Made by a program: the position numbers and the translations under genes
Shown here: positions 34,510 through 48,600 of the stretch, in pieces
How positions within the stretch are numbered: the first letter of the stretch is position 1
Layout: the number at the start of each line of letters is the position of its first letter
Assembly: GCA_015227615.1 (NCBI GenBank)
Contig: JAALGZ010000017.1
Span: 186,001-250,000 of the forward strand
DNA length: 64,000 bases
Origin: Labyrinthula sp. Ha
Lineage: Eukaryota; Sar; Bigyra; Labyrinthulida; Labyrinthulaceae
Direction of reading: 5' to 3'
Notes under the pieces: generated by a model
Database searches by the model: none
What the model was told of the DNA's origin: nothing
What the model saw: the letters and a program-made list of their open reading frames with translations, nothing else

Positions 34510-37491
34510 TAGAATATATGTATCTCTATCATAGTTAAGCTCAATATGTTGGATAACTATTACCGTTTCTTCTTCTTTTATGCATTTTTACTTGTTTTGG
34601 TGAAGATTATGTAATCTCAACTGTAAGGGACGAACTTGTGTCTATATGTTCCCCCCATACTATTTACCTGCCATTAGAAAAAAATATTTACATATCATCT
34701 ACAGCTTTATTGAAAAATATTTAACGAAGTACTCTTCTTAAGTCCAATGGAAAAATATCTTTACCTATAGTCGATTTCTTCTTGTATTAAACTCAAGAGT
34801 ACCTGAACCTAACACATGTCGGGTTTATTCATATATTATTAAAAAATATATATTAACTCCAAGAATACAAGCAGTAAAATCAATTGGAGATGCTCTGTTG
34901 CAGCCTAATACTATTTTCTTGCTTTTCTTTTTTATCTTTCGTTTTATATTTCTTAATGAAATTCAAGGATTTGCGTTAGGGTATTAACGCTTAAGTTATA
35001 AAATGTTTAACCTCTATAGTAAGTAATAAATAAGTAAATAATAACACAGTAAGAAAAAGGGAACAATTTTATTATGTACTGAGTTAGCTTGGAGAAGCTC
35101 GGATAGCAGAACAAGTCATGGTAAAGGTTGGCTTATAGAAACTGATTTATTGAGCTTTAACATACTTTAATTCATCCAGGACTTATAGTAAACAAAGAAA
35201 ACTCTGATCATATATTATCTTTATATTCTACTATTTCTCAAAGCTTGACAAAGAAAAGAGATCTCCTTCTGGAATCATAAACACAACTCAACGATTCCAT
35301 TCTTACCGAAACCCAAGTGAACATTCTTCAGATTGACAATTTGTTCACAGAGAAACATAAGAATCAAAACCAAACTGAGATTCTGAAAAAAACAATTCCT
35401 TGGCACTTAAATTACTATCTTCTTCAGAACCAGAAATGTCATCAAAACCAAGAAATGAAGAAAATCTAAATTGCCTGTAAAGAAAGAAAAAAAATAAAAA
35501 AACTGTTTCAAATTTTACTCAAACTATATCTATCTTTTTATAATTCACTGCGTCTAGTCCAAAGCTCTTCCTCAAGTTGCAGCAACATTTCCAGCAAAGA
35601 TCGCACCAACTATGATAAAAACCAAATATAAAAAATAATAACAACACTGCATTGGATGTTTAGGTTCCATGAAAGCTAATTTTGTTTTTCTTTTATTTCA
35701 AACTCATCAATATATTCTTTAAGTTGGTTTTTATATCCTCTTCTTGAATATAAATTTACTCCCAAAACATGAATTAAAAGACAAAAACAAATTATACAAA
35801 TCAATAAAGCAAATTCTGATTCTGTTGTTAATTCAGCTCCGGCAACACTCTTTAAATAAATTTATATTTATACTGGAAAATACTAGATATATAAAGTGAA
35901 GGAAAGTATCAGTATCACATGCAACGTCACAATCAGATGTTGATCCAAGTTCTGTTATCCGAAACTTACAATAAAGAATTGTATTGTTTTCATCAACTTC
36001 TGAATATTTTTGACTATAAAAGGTCTAATATTGAAGATTTTTTTTATTCAGCTACGATTTCGTCACAGAAAATTCAATTTGAATCAACATTACAGGTTGA
36101 TTTAGACAATTTGCATATTTTTATGAAGTTAGTATTTGAGATAATAGGGAATAAGATGAAGTTTCAATTGTTTTTTGTCCAAAAACTTTAATGGAGTAGT
36201 CAATGGTTTCTGTAGCAAAATTTGGAGTTATGAATTCGCATTAGTTTTGCTTCCACCATTTGTTTCGTGCACCAAATTTGTAGTTGTACATAAGAAATCA
36301 TACAAAGACATGAAACATGTGTCCTTTGGGCTGAAACTGATCAAGATGTTTCTTTTCGTTCATATTTACCCTATCCAATACAAGTAGAGTAATATTTGTG
36401 AACAGCTTACTAAAAACTGGATCAAATTAAGATCCATGTTTCTAGCGCCTACTCAATGTGACGTTAATTTTTCTTTTTGTTGCATCATAAGAATACCCGG
36501 ATTACAAAAATCGCCAAACCTTTACCGAAGTCACCAGAATCTTAACTCTTTTGTTGCCTGATAAAACCATCAAATGTATCTTCTTGAAAAAATACTTTGC
36601 TTTTGATCCCACGATGCTTCTTTCATTAAACTATTTCCAACAAGTTTTACACAAGTTGCAGAGAAACAAAGGACTGGGTGCACTAGCAACATAATTGATT
36701 ATACTGCCAGCAGCATCAGAGCTTAAATTTAGAGCAATAATAAATTCGTGATATTCTATAGAGAACATAGTTATCAACAGAACATGTCTTAGAGGTTTAC
36801 TCTTTTTCTTCTAATGAGAAGGAAATATGAATATTTGGTCAGTGGAATTGTTTTGTCTTATTAAGAGAGACTTTTAAGAATTAAGAAATAATAAGAAACA
36901 CTTTCAACCATATTCAGAAAAAAAACTGAAAAGTATACACATACTACTAGCGATATATATTTCCCTTCGCACTGGATAACTCATTCCATATGAATTTCCA
37001 TAACCATATAATCCAACAACTGTGACCAATGTTAACTTAGCCAGGTCATTTAATTGTATCATTCCACTCATATGAAGCTAATAACTAAAATAAACTGGTT
37101 TCATAATTTTATATAGGTTGATTAAGTGGCCTAGTTTATTTAGTAGATACATTTAACATGCAAAGTGAGAAAAAACTTAGAGAACCTTCGAAATATTGAG
37201 TGATTCATGCATATTATGCAATGTCGAGCAAAGAAATTTGTTTATCCTTGGCTATATCTGCAGAGTACAATAAAGTTCAAATTGGCGAAGCTTATGATAC
37301 ATCCTACGACAAATGATTCGAATGAATTAACACCAATTATTTCTGGTTTTATCTCAATATCTGTGTTAAGAGCTTAGAAGCTTGCGTGAAGCCACAATTT
37401 TCAGTTGTAAGGAACTCATTATGAATTCTTTAAACTCTTAAGAGAAATACAACATTGTATGTTTTGCTATAGTTCCGATTTCAGTTATTAT
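34510..37491. other. Gene-poor stretch
   Basis: Nothing firmly supportable. An ATG frame of 90 codons at 35919-36191 overlaps a second frame at 36175-36387 in another phase. Together they could be a broken gene, and LHIFMKLVFEIIGNKMKFQL is faintly like the LRR-like family, but the match is too weak to call. Poly-A and A+T-rich simple sequence is common. Confidence 0.35.
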
Positions 37492-37754
37492 TCAATCTTC
37501 ATCACTCCCAACCTGCATGTTGCTACAAGCTCTATAACTTTCCATTATGGCTACAACCTAAGAAAAAAATTGTAATTGACAGAGAATTTAGATTTGTTTC
37601 CGATAAAATTAGAACAGTTATAATAATAATGATAAGTATCATCAACATATAGTATTTTGCTCTTAAGATTGGATAATCCTGTTATGGAAACAGTTCTACT
37701 GATATTTGGTTCAAGTGAATAAACTGAATTATCCAACTCAGGATTTGGGTTCAT
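37492..37754 (-). CDS. Candidate small two-exon gene, unknown product
   Basis: An ATG at 37752-37754 opens a polar, coding-looking frame (MNPNPELDNSVYSLEPNISR, then TVSITGLSNLKS). It meets a pyrimidine-rich acceptor ending CTTAG at 37558. If a 23-nt intron (37558-37580, donor GTCAAT) is removed in phase 0, translation continues as VVAIMESYRACSNMQVGSDE and stops at 37492, giving 79 residues. For it: the composition and an open phase-matched second exon. Against it: the donor is not the GTAT seen elsewhere and the intron is shorter than the others. No homology recognised. Without the intron the frame runs to 37551 (67 codons). Confidence 0.3.
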
Positions 37755-40700
37755 AACTCGCCGTTAAATGAGCAAGAAAGAAAAAGAAAAAGAAAGTATC
37801 ACTTGACATATGTCCCGTATTTGGTTGTTAATATGCAACTACAGATGATTAGTGTTGGAAACACTAGTATTATACTCTTGGTGATGATTTAAACCTGAGA
37901 CATGTGATTGTTGAATTAGGAATAAGAAGAGCTCTTCAATTCTGTATTTTCTATTGACTCAGTCTAGACAAGAAACTCAAGCAAAAGAACAACCTTACTA
38001 AGTTAACCTTAATAAAATATGACATGTCCATCAAGTAGACAATAACTAAGTAGGAGTCAGTGTTGTGAAATCAGAATATTATGTCCTAATGAGAAACATG
38101 GAAGTACTATATTTATAATCCACGTTTATAGGTCACCTTCAAAAGATTAATAATTATTAGTTATCTATTTATGTTAGATATTTTTTTGTGATAAAATCAT
38201 GATTTGTATTAAAACAAACTTTAATATTTAAGAATAAGTTAGCAAAAACAAAACGATATTTCTAGACGACAACAGGTCTTTTGGTATATGCTTTGGCTAT
38301 ATTGTTTTCTCGGAAAGCTCCTTTTTCACAATTAAGAATTAAAACACGAAAAACAAGTCGAACTATTAACGGCTGAAGTGATGCCTCTGTGAGATGTATG
38401 CACAGCTGGGAATCTATCAGACAGAGTAGCCAGTTTCACAAACCCTAACTGTAATCACAGGTAACTGCAGAAGTTATTCTACTACCTGTATCAACTCTTA
38501 GTTTCTATAGCAACATAGATTATGCATTACGGCAAGAAAGAAGTTCTACCGAAACTGTATGCTGAAATGGCGACCGAGTATTACGAAACACAAACAAAAT
38601 AACAACAACAACTTCTAGCCGAAGTTCTCCACAAGAATTAACCAAAGCGTCAAGCTGAACCAGCCGAGACTATGCCCAAAACATGCACAAAATGAAATAC
38701 CGTGAATCAGAAAGTTAACACATGTGTTAATTTCCAACATATATTCCGATAGCGGCTCATTGCAACATATAAAAATTCTTAATGTCTGTTCAAGCATGTT
38801 GCTCAATTTTTGTTTTTATCTCTCAAACTCTTAGTTTAATAAGTTCAAATTTTCTGCATAGAAAATTAGATGCCACAATTGAAACAGGGTTAGCTTTAAG
38901 TTTCTACCAACATCCACGAATTTTAATGAATCTTGTTTAAAAATATTTTTCCTACTGTGAAACAAAAATCATTGAGTAGAGTATTTTTGCTATTGAATTC
39001 TTGTATATGAAGATTTATGAATTTTCTTTGCCTATTTCCATAATTCAAAAAGGCAATCCTTATAAAACAAAGCACTAGCATATTTAATTTATTCTGTATC
39101 TCTTACACCCTTTTAATCAAGTCTAGGGTCATTCATGGATTGTCTTCTCATTTAGGTACAAGCATGAGACCCATTATCATTTTTAACATACTGCGTCCTT
39201 GTAATCCAGTAATCAGTAAATTCTTATCACAAAAGTTTTCTACAATCTTTTCATGATTTATATCTCGGTGAATTTAAGATTGTTGATGTTGTTCATTTCA
39301 TTAAATAGGTTTGCTTCATACGCCTACTGTGTATTACCTTTAGTTCAGTTTCGCTTAGTTCAAATAAGCCTCCATAAGCAGTCCAAATATGTTGATTCTC
39401 TTCATCATTATAATATACTCTAAGAAATATATGTTAATAATTTTTCCTGAAGTTTTTGATTTATCTTTATTTATTATTGTTTCACCGAAAGCTCTAACTA
39501 AGACTACTTATTCACTCGTGTGGTTCTTAGGTACAAAGTAAATGGTTCATTACCTCAGAACTGGAAATATATTCATTATTATTTCCTTATATATAAAATG
39601 AAAAATGTGTCTCAACGTTATTGAAATTGGAAAAATATTCAAATTTCCCGGTATATGGGCTGGAACATAGAGTTAATATGCAGGGCGTACGATCTAAGCT
39701 TCAGGTTTTCCAGGGTTTCCTGTGACATTTCAAATATGAATTTGACTTATAGAATGATTATATAGTTATTTTTCAAATTTCGTTGCTATTTTTCATTATA
39801 CTTTCAATAAATGTCATCCATACTTTGTGCATAAGTGGATCAGTGCCACACGTCGCAAATAAAGATGTATTTGCCCTGTTTCGAACATAATTATTTGGTA
39901 TAATACAACTGAGTTATAAACACAATAAATATTTTAAATATATATATTTTTTTTACATTTTTTAATTATTATTTCTTTTATATGATTTATATCGGAGAAA
40001 AAAATACTTCAAGAAAACCTAGTCATGAACTGCCACCTCAATACGGCATTACCACAAAGACAATAATCAATACATCTTGAAATCTAATCGTTCCACCGGC
40101 TTAATTCATCCAGATTCCACGCAACATTAAGATAAGTGTAAAAGAGATAAGATTGAATAGAAAATATAGAGTGAATAGAGAAATAGAATATAGAAAATAG
40201 AATGAATAAAAGTAGTAAATGTATAAAGTAAGTAAAGTGAGTAATATGAGTCTTCTGAGTAAAATGTATATGACGTCTCAAGTGAAATGTGAATAAAAGA
40301 TAAAGAAGTGAGTAATACTTCACAGATACAACGATGCAATAAACTTGAGTGTGATAAATCCAAAGTACGAATACTATAGATGATATAAAATGGATTAGTT
40401 TCTTATAAAATTGCTTTGCCTTAATAATATAGCTCTGTTCTTTCAATGTCGTGTCCTTCTTTATTTTTCCACGAAATGTAATTAGCGGTTAATAACAACA
40501 GTAATGTCATATTGCAAACGGTTACTAAAGGTGCTCGAAACTATTCGCGACCATTTAAGACACGACCCAATTATCACAAGGGGTCACTATTTATAGCAAA
40601 CTAGAATACAACTACGTGTTAGTCACTGCTATATATCAACACAGGACTAACAAATCACAGTCGAACAGCAAAAGAGAAACGAAAACTGCTCCTCATAGCC

Positions 40701-40925
40701 AGAACAATGCTTAATTCTTGTCAAATATAACTCCATAAATATTTCTCTTATATATATATATATTTGATAAATACTAGAAATCCTTTCGTGCTTTTGGAAA
40801 TTTAGAGAAACCTTCAAAACCAAGAAATTTCATCCTTACACCGATAACAATAACAAAAAATCACGGCAGAAATATCGAAAACTATCACAGAAATATTTTT
40901 GTGATATTAAACATAAATAAAATAA
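37755..40925. other. Gene-poor stretch with purine-rich simple sequence
   Basis: No supportable gene. The interval 40130-40215 is a degenerate GAATAGA/AAATAGA-type low-complexity tract whose complement gives long hydrophobic frames by chance. An 8-bp inverted repeat (gtcgtgtc near 40449, gacacgac near 40559) frames a somewhat G+C-richer 110 bp of unknown nature. The last 100 bp are the upstream region of the gene at 40926. Confidence 0.4.
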
Positions 40926-41993
40926 ATGGATAATACTTTGAAAAAGATGAATCCTGGCAAGAAGGAAAATTGTGATATATATCTTATATTCAACAGGTAT
41001 TTGAATGAAGTTATTGTTCGAGTTCAACACGAAAGTATTAAATTTGATATTGATGAACACAAAGAGTATACTGGAAGATTTTGTGAAAGTGATAATACGC
41101 TAGGTAATTCTTGGGAAACACATTCTATTAAACAAGAAAAGATTGAAGCTCTTCTAAGAGTATTTCAAAAAGATAAGATATCTACAACAAGTTTTTCTTC
41201 TACTGAAGTATCATATTTATTCCAAACTATTCAAAAAATTATTGATAAGCTCAAGATATGTTTGCGTATTAATGAACTTGTTATCTCTGCAAATTTATAT
41301 TTTGTTGATGTGGAAAAATACGAAGTATTAAAAAACTTTTTAATAAACAAGTTAAATGAGTTTAAAATAGTATTTTATTATCCTTTTGATATGCTTCTAG
41401 AATATAGTGATAGTTTTCATTATGACAAACAGCAAATAAATATTATGAATACCTGTTCTGAAGTTATTTTTCCAAATACAGAAACAGATATTGGATATAA
41501 TGATTATGGCTTCCGAAGAGAATACTTTTTGTTACGGAAGACATGTTTTTGTTTATGTTCTTGTAAAGCGCTAGAGCTCATCTTAAAGTGTTACGATTAC
41601 AGCTATCATTCTCAAGAGTATTGTTCATTTATCTTGAAAATAGTTACAACTGGTTTAGTTAAGAAGCTTAGTAGCTTTGAAATAGAATATTCTTTGAATA
41701 CTGAAGCTGAGCTCTATGTAATGAATAAACTACTTTGGAATGCGGGAACAAATTTTGAAGACGTCGGATACTGGGGAAACTGCTTTGAAAAAAACAATAA
41801 GTTAAAAAAGTATTTTCTATGGTTACTTAATAAGAAAAAAAAGCATCAACTAGTTTTCTATTTACCTTTCAATTTTGATTGTAAACGGACTCTTTTATCA
41901 TACCCTTTTCAAAACTCTACAACCCATCTTTTAATCTTAAACTTTCAAAAACTGAGAAACAAAAACTATATAAATTTGTTTTCTCTTTCATAG
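40926..41993 (+). CDS. Lineage-restricted LRR-like family protein, member E
   Basis: Single-exon gene of 355 codons from ATG (MDNTLKKMNPGKKEN). It has no signal peptide or membrane helix and is rich in Lys, Glu, Phe and Leu. The region around residues 90-125 (LFQTIQKIIDKLKICLRINE then LVISANLYFV) and LVKKLSSFEIEY...MNKLLWNAGT match, more weakly, members A, B and C, where the corresponding segment ends F-L-x-S-Q-L-L. It is the intact partner of the pseudogene at 14929-15850. It reads about 49 codons past the point where the pseudogene stops, through sequence that looks like ancestral 3' flank, so the C-terminal tail may be a recent stop-loss extension. Function unknown. Confidence 0.75.
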   Translation: MDNTLKKMNPGKKENCDIYLIFNRYLNEVIVRVQHESIKFDIDEHKEYTGRFCESDNTLGNSWETHSIKQEKIEALLRVFQKDKISTTSFSSTEVSYLFQTIQKIIDKLKICLRINELVISANLYFVDVEKYEVLKNFLINKLNEFKIVFYYPFDMLLEYSDSFHYDKQQINIMNTCSEVIFPNTETDIGYNDYGFRREYFLLRKTCFCLCSCKALELILKCYDYSYHSQEYCSFILKIVTTGLVKKLSSFEIEYSLNTEAELYVMNKLLWNAGTNFEDVGYWGNCFEKNNKLKKYFLWLLNKKKKHQLVFYLPFNFDCKRTLLSYPFQNSTTHLLILNFQKLRNKNYINLFSLS

Positions 41994-42460
41994 CAAAAGA
42001 GGATCAACTATTTTAGGATATCCGTTCTTTCTACTAAAGTGTATTCAAAGTAGCTTTGCAATACCTGATTAAAACAAGAGTCAAAAAAGCTATTTATTTA
42101 ATAATCATAAATCTATGTTCTTCAGCAAACTTAACTAAATTGAAACAAGTACTTTTATATTAACTAACAGTACTGAACATAAAGGCTGTAATAAAAACTT
42201 ATCATTTAATTTCAAAATAATTTCAAATACTGTCTTCATTAAAATTTTCGCTTCTAAGAAAAAACCCTTTCGTTTTCAATGGACCAAGAAATTGTTAACC
42301 CTTTTCCTCAACCAAATTTCCTATATTTTATATTTACATTTCAAAAAAAAAGAAATGAAGAAAAATTCTGTGAAAATAAAAGTCATAATAAGAAAATATA
42401 GATTAAAAAGCATTCTTTTGTGAAAGCAATGAACATATCTCATATGATTTTTCCATAGAA
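40926..42460 (+). repeat. Inverted segmental duplication, copy 2 (empty site)
   Basis: Matches 10090-10377 plus 14585-15850 in reverse orientation. The copia element is absent: the single TAAAA at 42192-42196 corresponds to the duplicated TTTTA around it. Identity is uneven: about 60% at protein level in the gene, complete over 162 bp at 41964-42125, then roughly 75-80%. Confidence 0.75.
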
Positions 42461-42556
42461 AAGAAAAAAAAAAGAAAAATTAATCACCATCCAAGAAAAT
42501 AATTGTTGTTACAGTTTATTCTTCAAATGAAATAAGCTAAATCATTTGTTCTAGAT

Positions 42557-42642
42557 ATTTATTTAACTAACCCTATTAAATATGTAAACTATGTTTCACA
42601 TTTATTTAACTTACCCTATTAAATATGTAAACTATGTTTCAT
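42557..42642. repeat. Tandem duplication, 2 x 43 bp
   Basis: 42557-42599 and 42600-42642 differ at only two positions, each containing ccctattaaatatgtaaact. A recent local slippage duplication in non-coding DNA. Confidence 0.85.
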
Positions 42643-45600
42643 ATTTATTTTTTCTTTCCCTTGATTCAATAAACTTCCAATTAATTGTGCAAAATATAAA
42701 GTTTTGAACCATATCTCAAGATGGAAAGTATAGTCTTTATTAAGATTCACTAAATTTATCTTGACTGAAATCTTCATTTTTTTTATGTTAATAAAATCAT
42801 TTTTGCAAAAATATATTAATTATCTTCTAATGATTCAAAGGAAGAAATAGAAATTCTATAATCAACCTACTTTTGTTTGCGCCAAAACCAAGCAAAACTC
42901 AGTTTATACACATCCCTGAAAGGTCAGAATAAATAAAAATGTTTGGATTTGTAGATCAGAGAAAATATTTAATAGATCTCGAACTGTAGTTCTGACACTT
43001 TGTTATTAATTATTGTTATTTCCATTATATTGAAATTATTTACCCTAATAGGAGTTTCTAGAAATCACGGGTTTTACTTGCTAAATCCAGTATAGAAGAA
43101 GTTTCTAAGCTATTAAAGAACAGCTTGATATCATAGGTGTCCCAGAAAGCTGGATACAGTGTAGAGACTTGAAATGGTGATATGCGAGGGCCAGGGGTCA
43201 GCAAATACATCAAGATGATATGTTTGAAGGTAGAAACAGGTAGATTCAAAAGTAACAAGAAAAGAAAAGTAAAGAAAGTTGGTTGAATAAGTTAGCTTTC
43301 AACTCATCTAATAAAATATAAGTAGTAAGGAGTTCATCTGAAGTAAGTTTGAGAAACATTATTTACACATTTTAGATTAGAAAATGTATTAGAGACTATT
43401 GTTTTGTTTGGTATCACTTCTGAACCGTAAATAATCAGTAAGCACAGTAATAAATTCAGTAGATCAATTGCTTTCTTAATTCAATATCACAAATATTTCA
43501 TTTACTTGATTAATGTTAATTTCCAAGAATAGTCTTAATTCAGAGAACATTAACACCTGTTTCTTGAGAATATATTTAGAAACAGAACCTATGAAAAATT
43601 ATTTTTGTATCAGATTTCTTAATGAAAAAAGATATTTTATAAACATGTTATGGTATATTTTGTCACAATATATTTTATATTTGGAAATACCACAACTTGT
43701 TTCAAGATTTTAATATTTGGGTTTTGATAGAAATAATCTTTCTTTAAAATGTTTTGTATGCTGATTATGATATATTGGAGCTAGAACACGATGCTAATAT
43801 GAAAGTATCACTTAGCTGTGTGAATTATTGGTGTACTACAAAGAAGCATAAGATAGTAGCTAGCCAGAGAAATTGCTTCTAATTCTTTTTGACCAGCTGA
43901 AACAGCAGTATTTAGTCATATAGCTGGATCAACTATTTTTGTCTTTGGAATTATAATTAGTACAACGAGAGAAGTTTGTATATTTGAATCTTTATATTGA
44001 CCATTTAAAACTTGGTATACATTGATATAAGCGTTAAGCTATAAGAAAAGAATTTTATTCAAAGAAACAAAGGTATTGGCTTTGGCCTGGTAACATTGTG
44101 TTCAACAATATATTAATACGTGGCCACGTGTAGTCAATGAACATTTCGCTAAAATGATACATGAAATGGAATAAAAGTCATCAGAAGTTTTCCTAATGTA
44201 TTACAATATCGATTCAGCCACGTCGTTAAATAGTCAAATACATATTTTAGAAACTAAGCTAAAACAAAACAGTACTTTAGGAAATAACTGGGACTTCTTA
44301 AATATAACTGGCTTAAAGGCATGGGTTGTAGTTGAAATCTAGGTTCTAGGATGAATCAATATCATAAATACTATGATAATTGATTTGTTGAAATATTTCA
44401 GGGTTTGGGACTTGTTTTCTAATAGATTTTGATGATGTAACCATTAGTGATTAGTTGTTTTTAAGCTTTAATGTCTAACATGTACGATTAGAAATGGGGT
44501 CATATTGCCTATCACAAATATTTATTAAAATTATCAAGCGCAGGACCTGATTAAGTAATATTATCATTATTTAAACTATCGGTAGAATCTTAAACTTTAT
44601 TGATGGTGTGTAACAGTTATCGAATTTTATGTATCGAATTACCAAGTATAGTGTTGAGGAACAGTAGGATAGTGGAAGAAGGGGAAATGTCTAAATATTC
44701 TTGGTAAACGTAGAGTCTTAGTATCTGTAGCCTGGGATTTAAATGAGAACAAATATATGTTTAAGCTAATTAGCCATAAGTGGTACTTAAGTTTCACTGG
44801 TAAATGGATTCTGGAACTGAACCCAGCACGAACATCATTTTCTTGCATATACTCTCTAAGAAATTGACCTGTTAGCACTCATGCAATGAGTTTGATTAGT
44901 ATGTATTTGAGTACATAAAGATTTGCTTAGTTCAATTATATAATGTCAGATTAGTTCTCAGTTTCTTTTAACTCCCAAGCTTTATGTTGTAAAAAGCCTC
45001 AATTGAAGTCAAGAACCAAAAAGTAATTATGACATAAAACATGTTCATTTGGCAACTGGTGCTCAAAATGAACGAGTGAGAGCACCAAATTTACATATGT
45101 CTAGTTACTTATAGTCCCTAAGTTGAAGCTAGATATTCCTTAATCATCATTTGATCTTGAATAAAGTTTCGGTTGGTATATAAGCTTGTAGTCTTTTATT
45201 ATCTTAGCTATAGCTCCCGAAGGTCAAGCTGTGTTTTGCTCGATAATTTTAGCACATTGAATGCAGTGAAGGCAATGTTTACACCTGCAATCATAGCTTT
45301 ATCTTAACTTTACTGTCGTTTCTGTTTTCCTTGTGTGCACAGCTGTTAGAGCCTATCTGGTATTTTTCTACATAGGTGAAAACATCTCAGAACTGCCTCT
45401 CGGGAGATTTGTTTGATAAAGGTTTACTGGGCCTGTTACGGGCTCTGAACTGGGAAGAGGATAGTAACAAACCCTGTATTATTTCAATTGATCCAGGGTG
45501 CATATTTATATCAAGATGGTGAGTTCTCTCATGATATTGGTTTGAGCAGATCTTCTAAGTGTTCGTAGACTTTGATATTTACCATTGTGTACCCCGGTGC

Positions 45601-48600
45601 TTTTAACTAATTCAATTAGCTTGATGTTTTTTTGCGTTAGATAATGATTACTTAAGTTATGTTTAGTTGAGCGTTAGCTATTTACTATTCCTTGAAATTA
45701 TGGATTCTCTGCTCATGGAATTTGTTTATGTCTATATTTTCTCTAGGCTGTGTGGAGTTCTTTTTTATCGGGGTATCCTTTTCAGTTTGCCATTTAATAT
45801 TTTTTCTAAAATTTCTTTAGGCGGTAGGTTGTAGCTATCTCATATCACAAGTGATTTTGTAGTTTTGAACACAGTGTTTGCTATAGTGTGATTAATTGCT
45901 TCGTTTTCTTGTTCAAAAAAATACATTTAATTAGGTATTGGGGCTGCTTCGACTCAAAATTAACATGTGCTGGTTTTCTTAGAATAGCTCACTCATCTAA
46001 TCCAGGGGTATTAGCCACTACATTCATATATCTCGTTTCACGGCTTAATTTATTTCTTGACCATAAACAATGATATTTGGAACGTTTTTTCTCTGAAATT
46101 TAGGCACTATATATATTCTTTGTCAAAGACTCCAAGATTTCTTGTTTTGAACACAGTTCTGTTTGACCATAGTATCTATACACCCGTTAACATTTTAAAT
46201 GTTTTTGTATTTGAGAAATATTTATTGCACTTTTTACAACAAAACTTTTATAGAAATATATTCATCAGGTTCTTAGCTATTTCGTAGAATTTTATCTATT
46301 TTTGAAATGTAAAACTATTCTGACTTCTACTTTTTATTTCAAGTATAGTCGGATATTCTGTTTTAGGAAAAAAATGTATATGGTATACAACATCAGGTTG
46401 GTTCTTTTCAGGGAGCACCATGTGAAGCAAAAATCGACAAGCCGTACTTCTTTTGTCATCGTACTTATTGTCTTAGTAGATGTTTTCTCTTAAGCGGTAT
46501 ATATATTATCGTTCATGCCCGTGAAAAACTGGTTGGCTAAGAGCCATTTTCCTACATAACTCCTTCAAATTACTGTTCAACCTGGATTTACTCTTGCTTT
46601 GAATCACTTTGAGTATAACTAAGCAACATAAGTTTATGATCTTGCTCAACATTGCCTTAGCTATTCCATGTACCTATTGTGAGCGCAATATGAAAATATA
46701 TGAAGCCGCATCTAAACTTTTGAGAAAATAATGAGAATTAATTATAACCGGAGCCCCCCCCATGATATTCTCCGTAGTATTCACTTTAGTTTTGTAACTT
46801 TACAAGTTGTTGCACTACTTTGACATAATCCGGATAGCATCAAATTGGTTTTAGACATTTCTTTCCAGGTGTGTTTTTTTTCGTTCACAGGCTTGAACCA
46901 TACAGGTAACCAAACTATTGAAGTGCATAATGGGTCATATTATTCTCTTACCCCTTAATCTTTCTTCAGAAAATAAACCTTTTATCACAACAGGGAGATT
47001 TTTAATTAGCTTTTAATCTATCCTTCCTGAACAAGCCCAACATATTTATTAGGAATTGATATTAAACTGGACCGAAAGCACTTCATAGTTAAAATTATTA
47101 AGTGAAGCATAGCTTGAAGCTTTGAATGTTTTTGAACATACAAAACTGCGAAGTTAAGCTAGCCAATATAAAATCAAGACCTTTTCTGAGGTAGACGTCG
47201 TCACCTTTGAAAATAAAAACTTGAAGATTAATTGAATCATGCTAAGAGCTAACATTGAAACTTGAAGACTCTTTGCGATTTTATATTATTTACCAGCAAG
47301 AGCAACTTAGAAGTAGTTTTTATGGACAAAGCAATAAATAACTGGTGGAGCTTCATTATTTTCAAAACTACGTGGCAACTGTACTTGACAATCTTATCCT
47401 GCAACAATGCCAGTTTTATCTTCTATAGAGGTTAGAGCTGCCGAACTTTTGATTTATATAGAACAGATTCTATTGAAAGCACTCAAACCGCAATGATTCT
47501 TCATGTCTAAGGCTTTTCCAGTTACATTTGAAACTGGCTCAACACTAAGCCAATTATTTTGGTTAAAGTCTTCCATCCTGGTAGATATTTATGACAAAAG
47601 CAACATACTGTTGCAGCTAAAGCACGAGCTTGAAAGTTTATTGAAGAAGGACGCACTAATAAAGTAATCAAGTACTACTAAGGTATATTTGAATCTTTAA
47701 TTATCTTTAAGGAGAGCTGGCAGTATATTTGGTCATGTATGATTTCTCGATAACATAATTGACGCCAAATTATGGTCTGGGTATCCTGTCACGGCTTGCT
47801 GTTTACCAGTTGAATTAAAAATTTCGGCATGACCACATAAATAGTGCGGAAGTTGTTTCGGCTCCTTTTAGATCACTACACAGGTACCGAGTTTTCAAGG
47901 AAAAGATTGATTCAAGTCGAGACACTTTATTCTTGATTGTTACTCTCAATTTAATGTTTTTGGGTACCTGTACTGTTTAATTCAAACAATGCTAAGCTGT
48001 CTATTCGCCTCTTTATCTAAACCTAGCGAACAGTCAAGTGGATAAACTTTCAAAGCTTTTCTATGGTTTAATTTGTACCAATAGTATAAAATTGCTTGAA
48101 CCCTTCTGGTTTAAGGATCATCAGCATTGAGGTTGCCATAATTTGTCTGGTCTAAGAAAACAATGTCACTCCAGAATTCACATTGTGGCTTTGAAGTTCT
48201 TGTCAATTTTTGTAACATGACTAGATTTTAGGTTAGGATATACTGCATCTCTAACTATCTGCATAAATTTACGTGCTGAATACTATTTTGCATATTCCGC
48301 TACTAGAGATTCGCCATTATTTATTTGGAATTTATTCGTATCTATTTTTGGCATATGTTTGTTACTTATTATTTCTATCATTTACCCAGTTGTTTTATTT
48401 TATCATTAATGATCACTGGTTACCAGACTTAAATATTGATTATTTGAAAGAAAAACGATATTCCCAACTTTCTTATTGACAATCAGAATAAAACTAAGAA
48501 TTATTTGAACAATTTGACTTTTTCATAACACTCCTTGTGTATGACTTTGAATTACAAAGTCTCTAGTAATTATATAAACTTGAAATATAATGATAACCAG

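Noticed and set aside
40084-40446. 120-codon frame of aromatic and aliphatic residues on the minus strand
   Set aside because: It is the complement of a purine-rich low-complexity tract, and a second frame is open over the same bases.
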